A stretch of DNA of 7,610 bases from Porticoccaceae bacterium (GTDB lineage Bacteria; Pseudomonadota; Gammaproteobacteria; Pseudomonadales; Porticoccaceae): positions 1 through 7,610 of the forward strand of contig NZJL01000060.1 in assembly GCA_002692165.1 (NCBI GenBank). Reading direction: 5' to 3'. Below are positions 1 through 6,732 of the stretch, piece after piece. The notes under the pieces were generated by a model. It saw only the letters and a list, made by a program, of their open reading frames with translations, was not told the DNA's origin and ran no database searches. The stretch's first letter is position 1. Each line of letters opens with the position of its first letter. A program made the position numbers and the translations under genes.

Positions 1-1076
1 ATGTTTCGAGATGAAGAATGGGTTTGACAAAATTTCGCAATTTCATCGAGGGCCCGCGTGGCTGATCTCAAATCGGGATGAAAGATCTGAAAGACGTGAG
101 GCATAGCTTGCCATTGCTGCAGTTTTACCGGTGACCCGGCTTCTGTTGCCTTGTTGACATAGCGACGAGCATCATCAAACAGCATCTCACTGTCACTGAC
201 CTGTATCAGCAACGGCGGCATGTTCGATAGATCGCCCAACAACGGAGAAACTGAAGGGTTGTGGATTGGAATCTTGTTGAGCAAAAAGAAGAACAGGCCA
301 TATAGAAGTCGAGGAATCCGATTTAATAATTGAAGAAGTGTCTTAAGGATCACATCTGAGGCATAGTTTTGAGTAAAGCTGGGGCTATCTAAATTGGAAT
401 CAGTAAGGGGGGAAAGTGCGACAACAGCGTCAGGAACTCGCCGTTCAGAATCGCGAAGCCAAGCTGTCAAGGATAAAGCTAAGTTTCCCCCCGCCGAATC
501 GCCACCGATAAACATCGTCTCTGCCGGAGTTTTGCCATCGGGGCCATTATCCAAAAGAAACTGATAGGCAGTTCTACAATCACACATTGAATCATGCCGA
601 CTGTTCTCAGGCATCAGCCGGTAATCGATGGACAAGACAGCGCTGCAAGTAATTTCTGACAGCCTGGAGGTGATTGAGCGGTGGCTTGATGGGCTACCTG
701 CACAAAATGCGCCACCATGTATGTACAAGAATCGTTTTCTGGGGTCAATGTTGCCCGCTTGAACCCACTCGGCTTGCACCCCGAGGGCATCAACTATTTT
801 GACATCACTTGTAATTTGGGCATCAGCAAAAAAACTGTCCATCGCTCCACGAACGGCGCTCAAGCGTTTTTCAAACGATAGCTTAGTCATGGACGAAGAG
901 ACAGACTGCAAACGGGAAATTATCGAAGATAAATCGTCAATATCTTCCGGGTCTATCGGGAAATACTCTCCAGATGCGTAATCATATCGCCTGAGCGATT
1001 GACGCAATGCCGCCCGTCTTGACTGCTTAAGCAGAGTTACCAATATCCCCAAAGACACTATCTCCCAAAATAGCAT
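1..1076 (-). CDS. HSL-family alpha/beta hydrolase (esterase/lactonase), 3' end cut by window edge
   Basis: Serine hydrolase of the hormone-sensitive-lipase (acetyl-esterase/monoterpene-lactone-hydrolase) family, expected to cleave a carboxyl ester or lactone. I read 358 codons from the ATG at 1076 without a stop; the gene runs off the left edge, probably near its end. Visible are the oxyanion motif LYIHGGAF (HGG at residues 120-122), a DYRL segment at 151-154, the nucleophile elbow GGDSAGGN (Ser194), an acid-box segment VSDSEMLFDD (293-302, with E297 or D295 the likely acid) and the histidine segment MPHVF (His327). Residues 2-16 are hydrophobic and followed by KQSRR, so an N-terminal membrane anchor is possible. 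The start lies 11 bp after the stop of the upstream dehydrogenase. An AGGA overlapping that TAG stop acts as ribosome site, so the gene is the third of a coupled trio. The substrate is unknown; family assignment is firm. Confidence 0.9.
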   Translation of the reverse strand, partial: MLFWEIVSLGILVTLLKQSRRAALRQSLRRYDYASGEYFPIDPEDIDDLSSIISRLQSVSSSMTKLSFEKRLSAVRGAMDSFFADAQITSDVKIVDALGVQAEWVQAGNIDPRKRFLYIHGGAFCAGSPSSHRSITSRLSEITCSAVLSIDYRLMPENSRHDSMCDCRTAYQFLLDNGPDGKTPAETMFIGGDSAGGNLALSLTAWLRDSERRVPDAVVALSPLTDSNLDSPSFTQNYASDVILKTLLQLLNRIPRLLYGLFFFLLNKIPIHNPSVSPLLGDLSNMPPLLIQVSDSEMLFDDARRYVNKATEAGSPVKLQQWQAMPHVFQIFHPDLRSATRALDEIAKFCQTHSSSRN

Positions 1077-1087
1077 TTAGAAATGTC

Positions 1088-2242
1088 CTATATGGTCGAA
1101 TAACTTAGTTCATTGAATCTCTTTTGATGAAAATCAGCATCACCAAATAACGTTGCAATGGAGATCAGTCTCTTTAAGTAGTGACCAATGTTAAGATCAT
1201 CCGTCATTCCCATCCCGCCGTGGATTTGCACAGCCTCCTCTCCTACTCGTTTGGCCGATTTGGCAACAACCACCTTCATCGCATGTAAAGATCGAAGGCG
1301 CTCATTCTGATCTTCAGCGCCCTCATCGGCATAAGCACAAAGACCCCGATACAGCATAGATCTTGACTGCTCAACGGCCATGAAATTATCGACCATCCGG
1401 TGCTGCAAGGCCTGAAATGAACTTATTGGGGCTCCGAACTGGTTTCGAGTTTTCGCATAATTGACGGTCAAGTCATTCAGGCTAGTCATTATTCCAAGGG
1501 CCTCTGCACTTGATGCTAGTAAGACAAGGGGTATCATTGCCTCAACAAGTTCAGTGCCTGAATTGACGGTACCGAGCACATTGTTGTGGGGCACCAAGAC
1601 GTCTTTAAAAACCATATTTGCTGCCATCTGACCATCCATCATTTGGTAAGATGTTATTTCAATGCCTGGCGTATCTGATTCCAAGAAAAGCACGGTCACC
1701 CCATGGCGATCGCACTGCTCACCGCTCGAGCGCACCGTAATTGCTATCACATCAGCGTTCCCTCCATTAAAGACCACTGCCTTTTCGCCATTCACTATAA
1801 AATGACCGCCCTGCTGGGTGCCCGTTGTCCTAATGTCTGTAAATTGATATCTTGCTTGTCGCTCCAAAAAAGCGAACGCACCTAGGCAACTGCCATCGAT
1901 TATCTTTGGAATATATTTTTCTTTGAGCGGGTCATTTCTGCTAAGGGATAGAAGTTGGCCCAACATAAGCACCGTGGGTATATATGGCTCAACTACAATG
2001 CCTTTTCCCATCTCCTCCATGACGACAGCAACATCTTCTATAGTCCCTCCAAAACCCCCATACTTCTCTGCAAACGGTATCGATAGCCATCCAAGCTCTG
2101 CGAAGGTAGACCAGTAATCGGGGCTATAACCTCCAGCTGTCTTTATGACCTCTTTCCTCATATCAAAGTCGTAACGCTCCCGAACGAACCTACTAACGCT
2201 CTCCTTTAACATGGATTGCTCTTCAGACAGTTTAAAATTCAT
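1088..2242 (-). CDS. Acyl-CoA dehydrogenase, small (non-catalytic, FAD-contact) subunit, PimD-like
   Basis: Acyl-CoA dehydrogenase fold, 384 aa, resembling the small subunit of pimeloyl-CoA-dehydrogenase-type and steroid-side-chain heteromeric enzymes. The N-terminal helical domain starts MNFKLSEEQ and has LPFAEKYGGFGG-like features around 51-66 (here IPFAEKYGGFGG). The usual substrate/flavin loop 'EPxAGSD' is replaced by FLERQARY (125-132). The FAD adenosine-contact elements are present: RNQFG (266-270) with the following FQALQH, and QIHGGMGMT (339-347). No catalytic Glu is seen: helix G reads LVLLASSAEALG (239-250), and the usual C-terminal 'YEGT' position reads TLFGDAD (364-370). It therefore probably cannot act alone and pairs with the neighbouring large subunit. 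Its ATG overlaps the stop of the large-subunit gene (ATGA), which implies translational coupling and equal dosage. The reaction would be alpha,beta-dehydrogenation of an acyl-CoA thioester in the cytoplasm. Confidence 0.92.
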   Translation of the reverse strand: MNFKLSEEQSMLKESVSRFVRERYDFDMRKEVIKTAGGYSPDYWSTFAELGWLSIPFAEKYGGFGGTIEDVAVVMEEMGKGIVVEPYIPTVLMLGQLLSLSRNDPLKEKYIPKIIDGSCLGAFAFLERQARYQFTDIRTTGTQQGGHFIVNGEKAVVFNGGNADVIAITVRSSGEQCDRHGVTVLFLESDTPGIEITSYQMMDGQMAANMVFKDVLVPHNNVLGTVNSGTELVEAMIPLVLLASSAEALGIMTSLNDLTVNYAKTRNQFGAPISSFQALQHRMVDNFMAVEQSRSMLYRGLCAYADEGAEDQNERLRSLHAMKVVVAKSAKRVGEEAVQIHGGMGMTDDLNIGHYLKRLISIATLFGDADFHQKRFNELSYSTI

Positions 2243-3423
2243 ACGCCTAACACCATTTTTGCAATTACATTTCGCTGTACCTCGTTTGAACCACCATAGA
2301 TACTCGCCGCACGGCCATACATGTAATTAACCCGTGCTTGAGACGCGAAATCATGACCCAACACCCCGGGCTCAAGATTAGTATCGAGTGCACCGCCATA
2401 ATAGGCAACTAACTGCAGTGCTAACTCACTTATTGCCTGCCTAATCTCGGTGCCTTTGATTTTCAAAAACGAGCTCTCTGGACCGGGCATCCCGCCTTCT
2501 GCCATCGACGCTAAAACTCTCAGCTCGGTGTACTCAAGGGCCATCAGTTCGGTTTCGATATCGGATAATCGCATTTGAAAAACAGGATCTTCGATAATAG
2601 CGGTGCCCCCACAGATCTCATCAGCCGCCTGCGCCTTGAGGGCATTAAGACTGCTACGCGAGTCAGCCACCTCTGCTATACCCGCTCTCTCGTGGATAAG
2701 TAAGGCCTTGGCGTAGGTCCAACCTTGATCTTGCTCGCCTATTAAATTCTCAACTGGCACCTTGACATCTTCAAATAGCACTTCATTGAGACTGTGCTTT
2801 CCATCGATGGTAATAATTGGTTTTATCGAAACGCCAGGACTCTTCATGTCAATAAGTAAAAAGCTAATTCCTTGCTGCTTCCGTATTTCTTTTGAAGTTC
2901 TAACCAGGCAAAAAATCCAATCTGCAAACTGGGCAAAAGTCGTCCAGACCTTTTGACCATTCACAATGTACTCATCACCGACTAATTCTGCAGAGGTCTG
3001 AAGCGAAGCTAAGTCAGAACCGGCACTCGGTTCAGAATAACCCTGACACCACCAATCGTCGCTTCTGAGAATTCGCGGAAGGAATCTCTCTTTTTGCTGC
3101 TCATTTCCGAAGGTATAAATGACAGGGCCGACCATCTTCAGACCGAAAGGCACGGCGTCAGGAATACCCAAACGACCCCTCTCACACTCAAAAATATAAC
3201 GTTGCGTAACAGTCCATCCAGATCCACCAAACTCAATCGGCCACCCCGGTGCGATCCAACCCTTTTTGTGCAGCTTTTTTTGCCATGCGACGATCGCAGA
3301 TTTATAGTTGCCAGCTCTGTCATTAAAGAGTTGCTTTGCCAAGTCGAAGTCATATTCTTCTTCAAAAAAAGTCCTGACCTCGTCACGAAATGCCAAATCT
3401 TCTTGGGTAAAATTTACATCCAC
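2239..3423 (-). CDS. Acyl-CoA dehydrogenase, large (catalytic) subunit, PimC-like
   Basis: Acyl-CoA dehydrogenase of the pimeloyl-CoA-dehydrogenase large-subunit type, 394 aa from a GTG start. I prefer the GTG at 3423 over the in-frame TTG at 3441: AAGGAG (3432-3437) lies 8 nt before the GTG but inside the TTG reading, and the protein then begins MDVNFTQEDLAFRDEV, as is normal for the family. Seen, numbered from that start: FGGSGW (65-70), GLKMVGPV (94-101), the flavin/substrate loop YSEPSAGSDLAS (129-140), VWTT (159-162), and HERAGIAEV with Glu245 at the helix-G position used as catalytic base in isovaleryl-CoA-dehydrogenase-like members. The C-terminus reads IYGGSNEVQR (375-384), so the MCAD-type Glu is Gly. 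The RxxFG and QxxGG FAD-contact motifs are absent and are supplied by the downstream subunit. First gene of the ACAD-ACAD-hydrolase set. Confidence 0.93.
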   Translation of the reverse strand: MDVNFTQEDLAFRDEVRTFFEEEYDFDLAKQLFNDRAGNYKSAIVAWQKKLHKKGWIAPGWPIEFGGSGWTVTQRYIFECERGRLGIPDAVPFGLKMVGPVIYTFGNEQQKERFLPRILRSDDWWCQGYSEPSAGSDLASLQTSAELVGDEYIVNGQKVWTTFAQFADWIFCLVRTSKEIRKQQGISFLLIDMKSPGVSIKPIITIDGKHSLNEVLFEDVKVPVENLIGEQDQGWTYAKALLIHERAGIAEVADSRSSLNALKAQAADEICGGTAIIEDPVFQMRLSDIETELMALEYTELRVLASMAEGGMPGPESSFLKIKGTEIRQAISELALQLVAYYGGALDTNLEPGVLGHDFASQARVNYMYGRAASIYGGSNEVQRNVIAKMVLGV

Positions 3424-3431
3424 TAAAACCT

Positions 3432-3437
3432 CTCCTT
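3432..3437 (-). promoter_or_regulatory. Shine-Dalgarno site that decides the GTG start of the large ACAD subunit
   Basis: The minus strand reads GGAAGGAGAGGTTTTAGTG. A full AAGGAG core sits 8 nt before the GTG at 3423. A TTG start at 3441 would place this site inside the coding sequence and leave no comparable site upstream. Confidence 0.8.
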
Positions 3438-3514
3438 CCAATCCAAATTGAATTTTTCGCCAAAATCACCTGTTAAACTACGTCTTCAGTCAAGCGGTAG
3501 CTCATTAATCAAGG

Positions 3515-3526
3515 CCAGAATTCTGG
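3515..3526. repeat. 12-bp perfect palindrome CCAGAATTCTGG upstream of the ACAD genes
   Basis: A self-complementary CCAGAATTCTGG lies about 90 bp before the GTG of the large ACAD gene, in the 140 bp between that gene and the pseudogene remnants. It could be an operator half of a dyad, but no second copy was found in the window and no convincing -35/-10 pair was identified beside it. It may be chance. Confidence 0.3.
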
Positions 3527-3563
3527 GCAATCGATCGCCAATCTGATTTAGTCAAAAATACGA

Positions 3564-3686
3564 CTACAGCGATGTGGCCTTTTTAAAGGCAGGTCACGAT
3601 TTAAGACGCTCATAGTATGCATTTGTATTCTCCTAGAACCCATTTCGTAATCCAAGATGCTCAGCAAGATAACGCAGGCTACTTTC
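3564..3686 (-). pseudogene. Probable glutathione S-transferase C-terminal remnant
   Basis: One minus-strand frame reads RYLAEHLGLRNGF, a TAG stop (3633-3635), ENTNAYYERLKS, a TGA stop (3594-3596), PAFKKATSL and then TAG (3564-3566). With the TGA restored to the Arg codon CGA, the tail 'NTNAYYERLKSRPAFKKA' matches the usual end of bacterial glutathione S-transferases (pattern P-N-x-x-x-Y-x-x-R-L-x-x-R-P-A-x-x-x-A). Only about 40 codons remain, with two internal stops and no start or thioredoxin-like domain. It abuts, in a different frame, the end of the AtuA-like remnant, so the two were probably joined by a deletion. The assignment rests on a short motif and is tentative. Confidence 0.5.
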
Positions 3687-4015
3687 AAATCCAGACTAAG
3701 CTCGAAAATCATGCCCCTTAATTCCTTAGCATATGTTTTCGGATTAACGCCCCCGGCATTTGATGTAATGTTTATCCCTTAATTTGAAATTTTCTTTAAG
3801 TTCGACTTCATTGCGGCCGTCAAAAAGTTTGCAGCATAACCGGCGCCCTAAATCCTTGCGTTAGCCCTAGTCATGATGGACATATTTATCTCAGCGAAAT
3901 AGTCATAAACAATGACATCAAGACGGCCTGTTTGCAATAACTGATATGTCGAGCGGTCCGCATCTCCCCAAAAACCGCTTGCCCCACCAATCTTTAATTG
4001 TTCTTTCTTCATCAT
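3671..4015 (-). pseudogene. AtuA-like (acyclic terpene utilisation, DUF1446) N-terminal fragment, decayed
   Basis: From the ATG at 4015 (or 4012) the minus strand reads MKKEQLKIGGASGFWGD, then YQLLQTGRLDVIVYDYFAEI and MSIMTRA. This is the characteristic opening of AtuA-family proteins (IGGASGFWGDS..., then DYL-AE-TMS). After an in-frame TAG (3848-3850) homology continues as GAGYAANFLTAAM. After a second stop, TAA (3779-3781), it continues as SNAGGVNPKTYAKELR and on to LDLKVACV, where family likeness ends at about 3671. Only about 115 codons remain, far short of the several hundred of intact family members. AtuA acts in catabolism of citronellol/geraniol-type acyclic terpenes in Pseudomonas; its biochemical step is poorly defined. 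Codons are otherwise well conserved, so the loss looks fairly recent. It lies in the same orientation as its neighbours and was probably once part of this catabolic set. Confidence 0.85.
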
Positions 4016-4156
4016 TCGAGCTTTAAGAAATATATTGCCCGAAGTTATCAGCTATCCTGACGATAGTAGTCCATGGTTAAAAGATGTTGTTTGTTTTTTC
4101 ATGGCATGGAAAACATCAAAGACGCCAATACCATCATCGTATGAATTTATTCTCAT
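4016..4156 (-). pseudogene. Unidentified degraded coding remnant between the MFS gene and the AtuA fragment
   Basis: In the same frame as the AtuA-like fragment an open stretch begins at the ATG at 4156, reads GIGVFDVFHAMKKQ and HGLLSSG, meets a TAG, then LITSGNIFLKAR up to the AtuA start. The pattern 'GVF...AM..KKQ.....N..SS.GLIT' vaguely recalls the central part of short-chain dehydrogenases (NxxGVFxxxxAxLPxMKKQ...IVNxSSxAGL), but no catalytic YxxxK or nucleotide-binding GxxxGxG is present. It may equally be non-coding spacer. The region 4016-4204 holds no intact gene. Confidence 0.25.
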
Positions 4157-4208
4157 AGCCGTTTAATCTTCTGCTTACACTAGACTCAGTTCTTATAGCC
4201 GTGTTTAA
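4151..4208. repeat. Short imperfect direct repeat at the 3' end of the MFS gene
   Basis: TCTCATAGCCGTTTAA (4151-4166) and TCTTATAGCCGTGTTTAA (4191-4208) share all but one substitution and a 2-nt insertion, with a 40-bp period. The second copy spans the stop codon of the MFS gene. It may be a slippage or recombination scar at the edge of the decayed region; function is unknown. Confidence 0.4.
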
Positions 4209-5485
4209 GTTAATAGTTTTCTACGCCCGATATGAATAGATGCTATATAAAAACATGGGATCGTTAAGGCCCCTAATAAATCGCAGACCAATAACCCGTA
4301 GGTATAAGGTGTCGCCACTCCTAGATCACGCATGATATCCGCTGACAAACCAAGAATAAGCGCTCCAGACCCAACTCCCAGAAAATTCATCGCTAACAAA
4401 GCAACCGCTGTCATGATACCCCTGCTCCGCGGTGGACTTAAATCTTGTACTAATGAAAAAGCGGGTCCAAAGAAGGCACCTCCAAAAACTAATATCGCGC
4501 TTAGGCCTATGAAGAAAAAAATAGATTCGGGATTCCAAAATCGAAATCCAATGGTAAAAGGTGTTAGAGCCAACATAAAGAGGGCCAAAAATCGAGCTCG
4601 CCCACCCCGGAAGTATTTGGCATAAATGTCGCTAAGAAACCCGCCAGAGATCATGCCTATTGTCATAAAAATAGTCGAATAGATTCCGTAGAGAACAGCG
4701 ACGGATTCGTCAAAACCGCGCTCACTTTGCATCCAAATCATATTAAACGCGCCTGCACCAATCGGGATATGGATCGCAATCGAGCCAAGTAAGATCCAAA
4801 TAAGACCTTTAGATTCTTGTAGAATTTCGAGAATTTTTATTAATCTCTCTTTCAGTGAGCTTTTGTCTTTATCCCCGAAATTTTCTGGATAATCCCCATC
4901 CCATGAACATCTGGGAGGATCTCTGAGAGCAAGCAAGAGTAATGTCGCTCCTATACCAATGGCGCCAAGCAAATAAAAGCAATTTCGCCACCCCCAAGTA
5001 GGTCCAAGGATTCCAGCTATGAAGAAGGCTCCGCCCGCACCAAATGGTATTCCAAGATAATAAACCGCTGCAGCAACTCCACGTTTTTCACTTGGAAACA
5101 AATCGGCCATTATTGAAATAGCAGACGGGGTCATAACTGATTCGCCAACACCAATAAATAATCGTGCGAGTCCAATTTGGTAGAAACTTTTTGCCGCACC
5201 AGAGACCGCCGTAAGTCCACTCCAGACAATCAATCCAAAAGCGATTAGCCTTACCCGATTCACCCTATCTGCCAAAGTGCCCATCAAGAGGCCAAAAAAG
5301 CAATAGAAAGTATTAAAGACAAAGCCGGTTAGAAGTCCATACTGAGTATCGCTGAGTTCGAGATCACTAACTATTTGAGGACCAAAAGCAATCAGGAGTG
5401 TTCGATCCAGCATATTTAAAATATTTAGCAATAGGAGAAAAAACAGAATCCAATATGACTTAAAAAATCGGGTTTTGTCTTGCAT
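4205..5485 (-). CDS. MFS transporter, Spinster-like
   Basis: Twelve-helix major facilitator superfamily permease of the inner membrane, 426 aa. After a short charged N-terminus (MQDKTRFFKS), helix 1 contains NILNMLDRTLL, typical of Spinster-type (Spns) carriers. Motif A, GTLADRVNRVR (69-79), lies between helices 2 and 3, and RLFIGVGESVMTPSA (108-122) marks helix 4. A hydrophilic loop (about 188-226, rich in D, K and E) separates the two six-helix halves. PxSRG near residue 350 is the second-half counterpart of the EKRG motif at 133-136. Animal Spns proteins move sphingosine phosphate or lysolipids; bacterial members mostly have no known substrate, and catabolic-cluster copies are often assumed to import the growth substrate. 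Here it follows the phosphotransferase by 30 bp and is probably co-transcribed. Its own ribosome site is weak (GCGGGGC about 7 nt upstream), so translation may depend on the upstream gene. Confidence 0.92.
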   Translation of the reverse strand: MQDKTRFFKSYWILFFLLLLNILNMLDRTLLIAFGPQIVSDLELSDTQYGLLTGFVFNTFYCFFGLLMGTLADRVNRVRLIAFGLIVWSGLTAVSGAAKSFYQIGLARLFIGVGESVMTPSAISIMADLFPSEKRGVAAAVYYLGIPFGAGGAFFIAGILGPTWGWRNCFYLLGAIGIGATLLLLALRDPPRCSWDGDYPENFGDKDKSSLKERLIKILEILQESKGLIWILLGSIAIHIPIGAGAFNMIWMQSERGFDESVAVLYGIYSTIFMTIGMISGGFLSDIYAKYFRGGRARFLALFMLALTPFTIGFRFWNPESIFFFIGLSAILVFGGAFFGPAFSLVQDLSPPRSRGIMTAVALLAMNFLGVGSGALILGLSADIMRDLGVATPYTYGLLVCDLLGALTIPCFYIASIHIGRRKLLT

Positions 5486-5515
5486 CGTTGGCCCCGCGTT
5501 TTGGTTTGATTAACC

Positions 5516-6580
5516 TTATATTGAGACCCGATTGATAAGCATTTGGCAATGACGACCCAAATGCGACGCTCCCTTTCCATATTTGGCAAAACGCGGGTCT
5601 TTCGTTTGTTTATTGACGAAGCGATAATATAGTTGCTGAGATATTACAGCCAGTCGAAAATATCCATAGACCTCATAAAAATCCCAATTCGTTGTCTCAA
5701 AGCCTGTTCTAGAAAAATAATACTCCAAGATCTCATTGCGCCTCATCATACCACTTGCGTCGGAAGGTTGATTCTTCATCGCTCTAAGCTCATTTGGGTC
5801 GTCATCGTGGAACCAGTACGCCAAGGCATTAGCCAAATCCATTAGAGGATCGCCTAAAGCAGCCATTTCCCAATCTAAAACAGCCACGACGTTGAAGGGA
5901 TCTTTTGTGTCAACCATAACGTTATCAATTCGAAAGTCGCCGTGAACTAACGACCTAGCGCTTATGCTATTTGGAATGCGTGACTCTAACCAATCCCGAA
6001 CATCCTGAAAATCAGGCACATCCTCAGTTAATGAAGCCAAATAACGTCGATTCCAACCCATAATCTGGCGTCTTGCATACCCCACAGGTTTTCCAAAATT
6101 GCCTAAGCCTGCGGCCTCATAATCGAGAAGATGGAGCTCAATTAGCTTGTCAAAAATAACTTGGCAGAATTTATAGCGATCGGCATCATTAAACTTCCAA
6201 CCCTCTGGAAATTCTTTTTTTACCAAAACTCCCTCGACTTTTTCCATCAAATAAAATTCTGAACCAAGCAACGATTCGTCATCCGTATAGAAAATGGTTT
6301 TTGGTGCGGATTTGTATAGCCCATTCAAACCAGCAAGCACACGATATTCCCTCGACATAGAATGGGCCGATGCAGCTTTTTGGCCGAAAGGCGGCCGGCG
6401 AAGAACGATTTCTCTGTCTGGATAACTAATGAGATATGTCAGATTGGAAGCCCCTGACGGATATTGTCTAACGGATGGGTGGCCACTTAGCGAGGGGATG
6501 ATCTTCCTCATCACCGAATAAAGCTTTATCAGATCGAGCTCCTCTCCGTCACGCATATCAATGGTAGGGTTGGCTTCCAC
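5516..6580 (-). CDS. APH-family phosphotransferase (ACAD10/ACAD11 kinase-domain type)
   Basis: Protein-kinase-fold small-molecule kinase, 354 aa, of the aminoglycoside-phosphotransferase superfamily branch related to the kinase domain of ACAD10/ACAD11 and to LvaA. The glycine-loop region is YPSGASNLTYLI (40-51), followed by IVLRRPPFG (58-66). The middle has LMEKVEG (111-117). The catalytic loop is LVHGDFRIDN (211-220; Asp215 is the base, Asn220 binds metal). The DFG-equivalent is VLDWEMAALGDP (234-245, Asp236). The C-terminal YEVYGYFRLAVI is typical of this branch. The start is a GTG with GAGG 7 nt upstream (6588-6591), preferred to the internal ATG at 6556. Antibiotic resistance is unlikely given the catabolic setting. 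Known relatives phosphorylate 4-hydroxyacyl-CoAs before dehydrogenase-like enzymes remove the phosphate; that role here is inference. First gene of its operon, divergent from SCP2. Confidence 0.9.
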   Translation of the reverse strand: MEANPTIDMRDGEELDLIKLYSVMRKIIPSLSGHPSVRQYPSGASNLTYLISYPDREIVLRRPPFGQKAASAHSMSREYRVLAGLNGLYKSAPKTIFYTDDESLLGSEFYLMEKVEGVLVKKEFPEGWKFNDADRYKFCQVIFDKLIELHLLDYEAAGLGNFGKPVGYARRQIMGWNRRYLASLTEDVPDFQDVRDWLESRIPNSISARSLVHGDFRIDNVMVDTKDPFNVVAVLDWEMAALGDPLMDLANALAYWFHDDDPNELRAMKNQPSDASGMMRRNEILEYYFSRTGFETTNWDFYEVYGYFRLAVISQQLYYRFVNKQTKDPRFAKYGKGASHLGRHCQMLINRVSI

Positions 6581-6669
6581 TAAATATCCTCAAATTACCA
6601 TGTAATCGGTTTAATATCGACGGAACCATGCCAAGTCATTCGTTAAAATGATCCGCGACCTTCATTATG

Positions 6670-6688
6670 TGATACTAGCCAAGTATCA
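6670..6688. promoter_or_regulatory. Candidate operator: inverted repeat TGATAC-N7-GTATCA
   Basis: Perfect 6-bp arms with a 7-nt spacer, 19 bp in all, centred about 100 bp before the phosphotransferase start. On the minus strand the repeat contains TTGATA and is followed by CATAAT 14 nt later. That resembles promoter hexamers but with too short a spacer. Size and position suit a TetR- or MarR-type dimeric repressor; no regulator gene lies in the window. Confidence 0.4.
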
Positions 6689-6732
6689 ATCGTCTAATAC
6701 AAAAGACAGTAAAATTAGCTTGTAGTTTATAG

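Noticed and set aside
3094..3426. Plus- and minus-frame open stretches (82 and 110 codons) over the start of the large ACAD gene
   Set aside because: They are out-of-frame shadows of a gene with strong family motifs and have no ribosome sites.
3577..3590. Hairpin GCCTTT-TT-AAAGGC as a terminator
   Set aside because: It has a 2-nt loop, a six-pair AT-rich stem and no following T-run, and it coincides with the Ala-Phe-Lys-Lys-Ala codons of the GST-like remnant.
3671..4015. A functional AtuA read by stop-codon recoding
   Set aside because: Two different stops (TAG and TAA), no recoding element and loss of most of the protein make decay far more likely.
4326..4625. Open frames of 70 and 97 codons on both strands within the MFS gene
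   Set aside because: They overlap the MFS membrane segments fully and show no independent coding evidence.
5516..6580. An antibiotic-resistance aminoglycoside phosphotransferase
   Set aside because: Only the general kinase fold is shared. The sequence (RRPPFG, LDWEMAALGDP, YEVYGYFR) fits the ACAD10/11-like branch found in catabolic loci.
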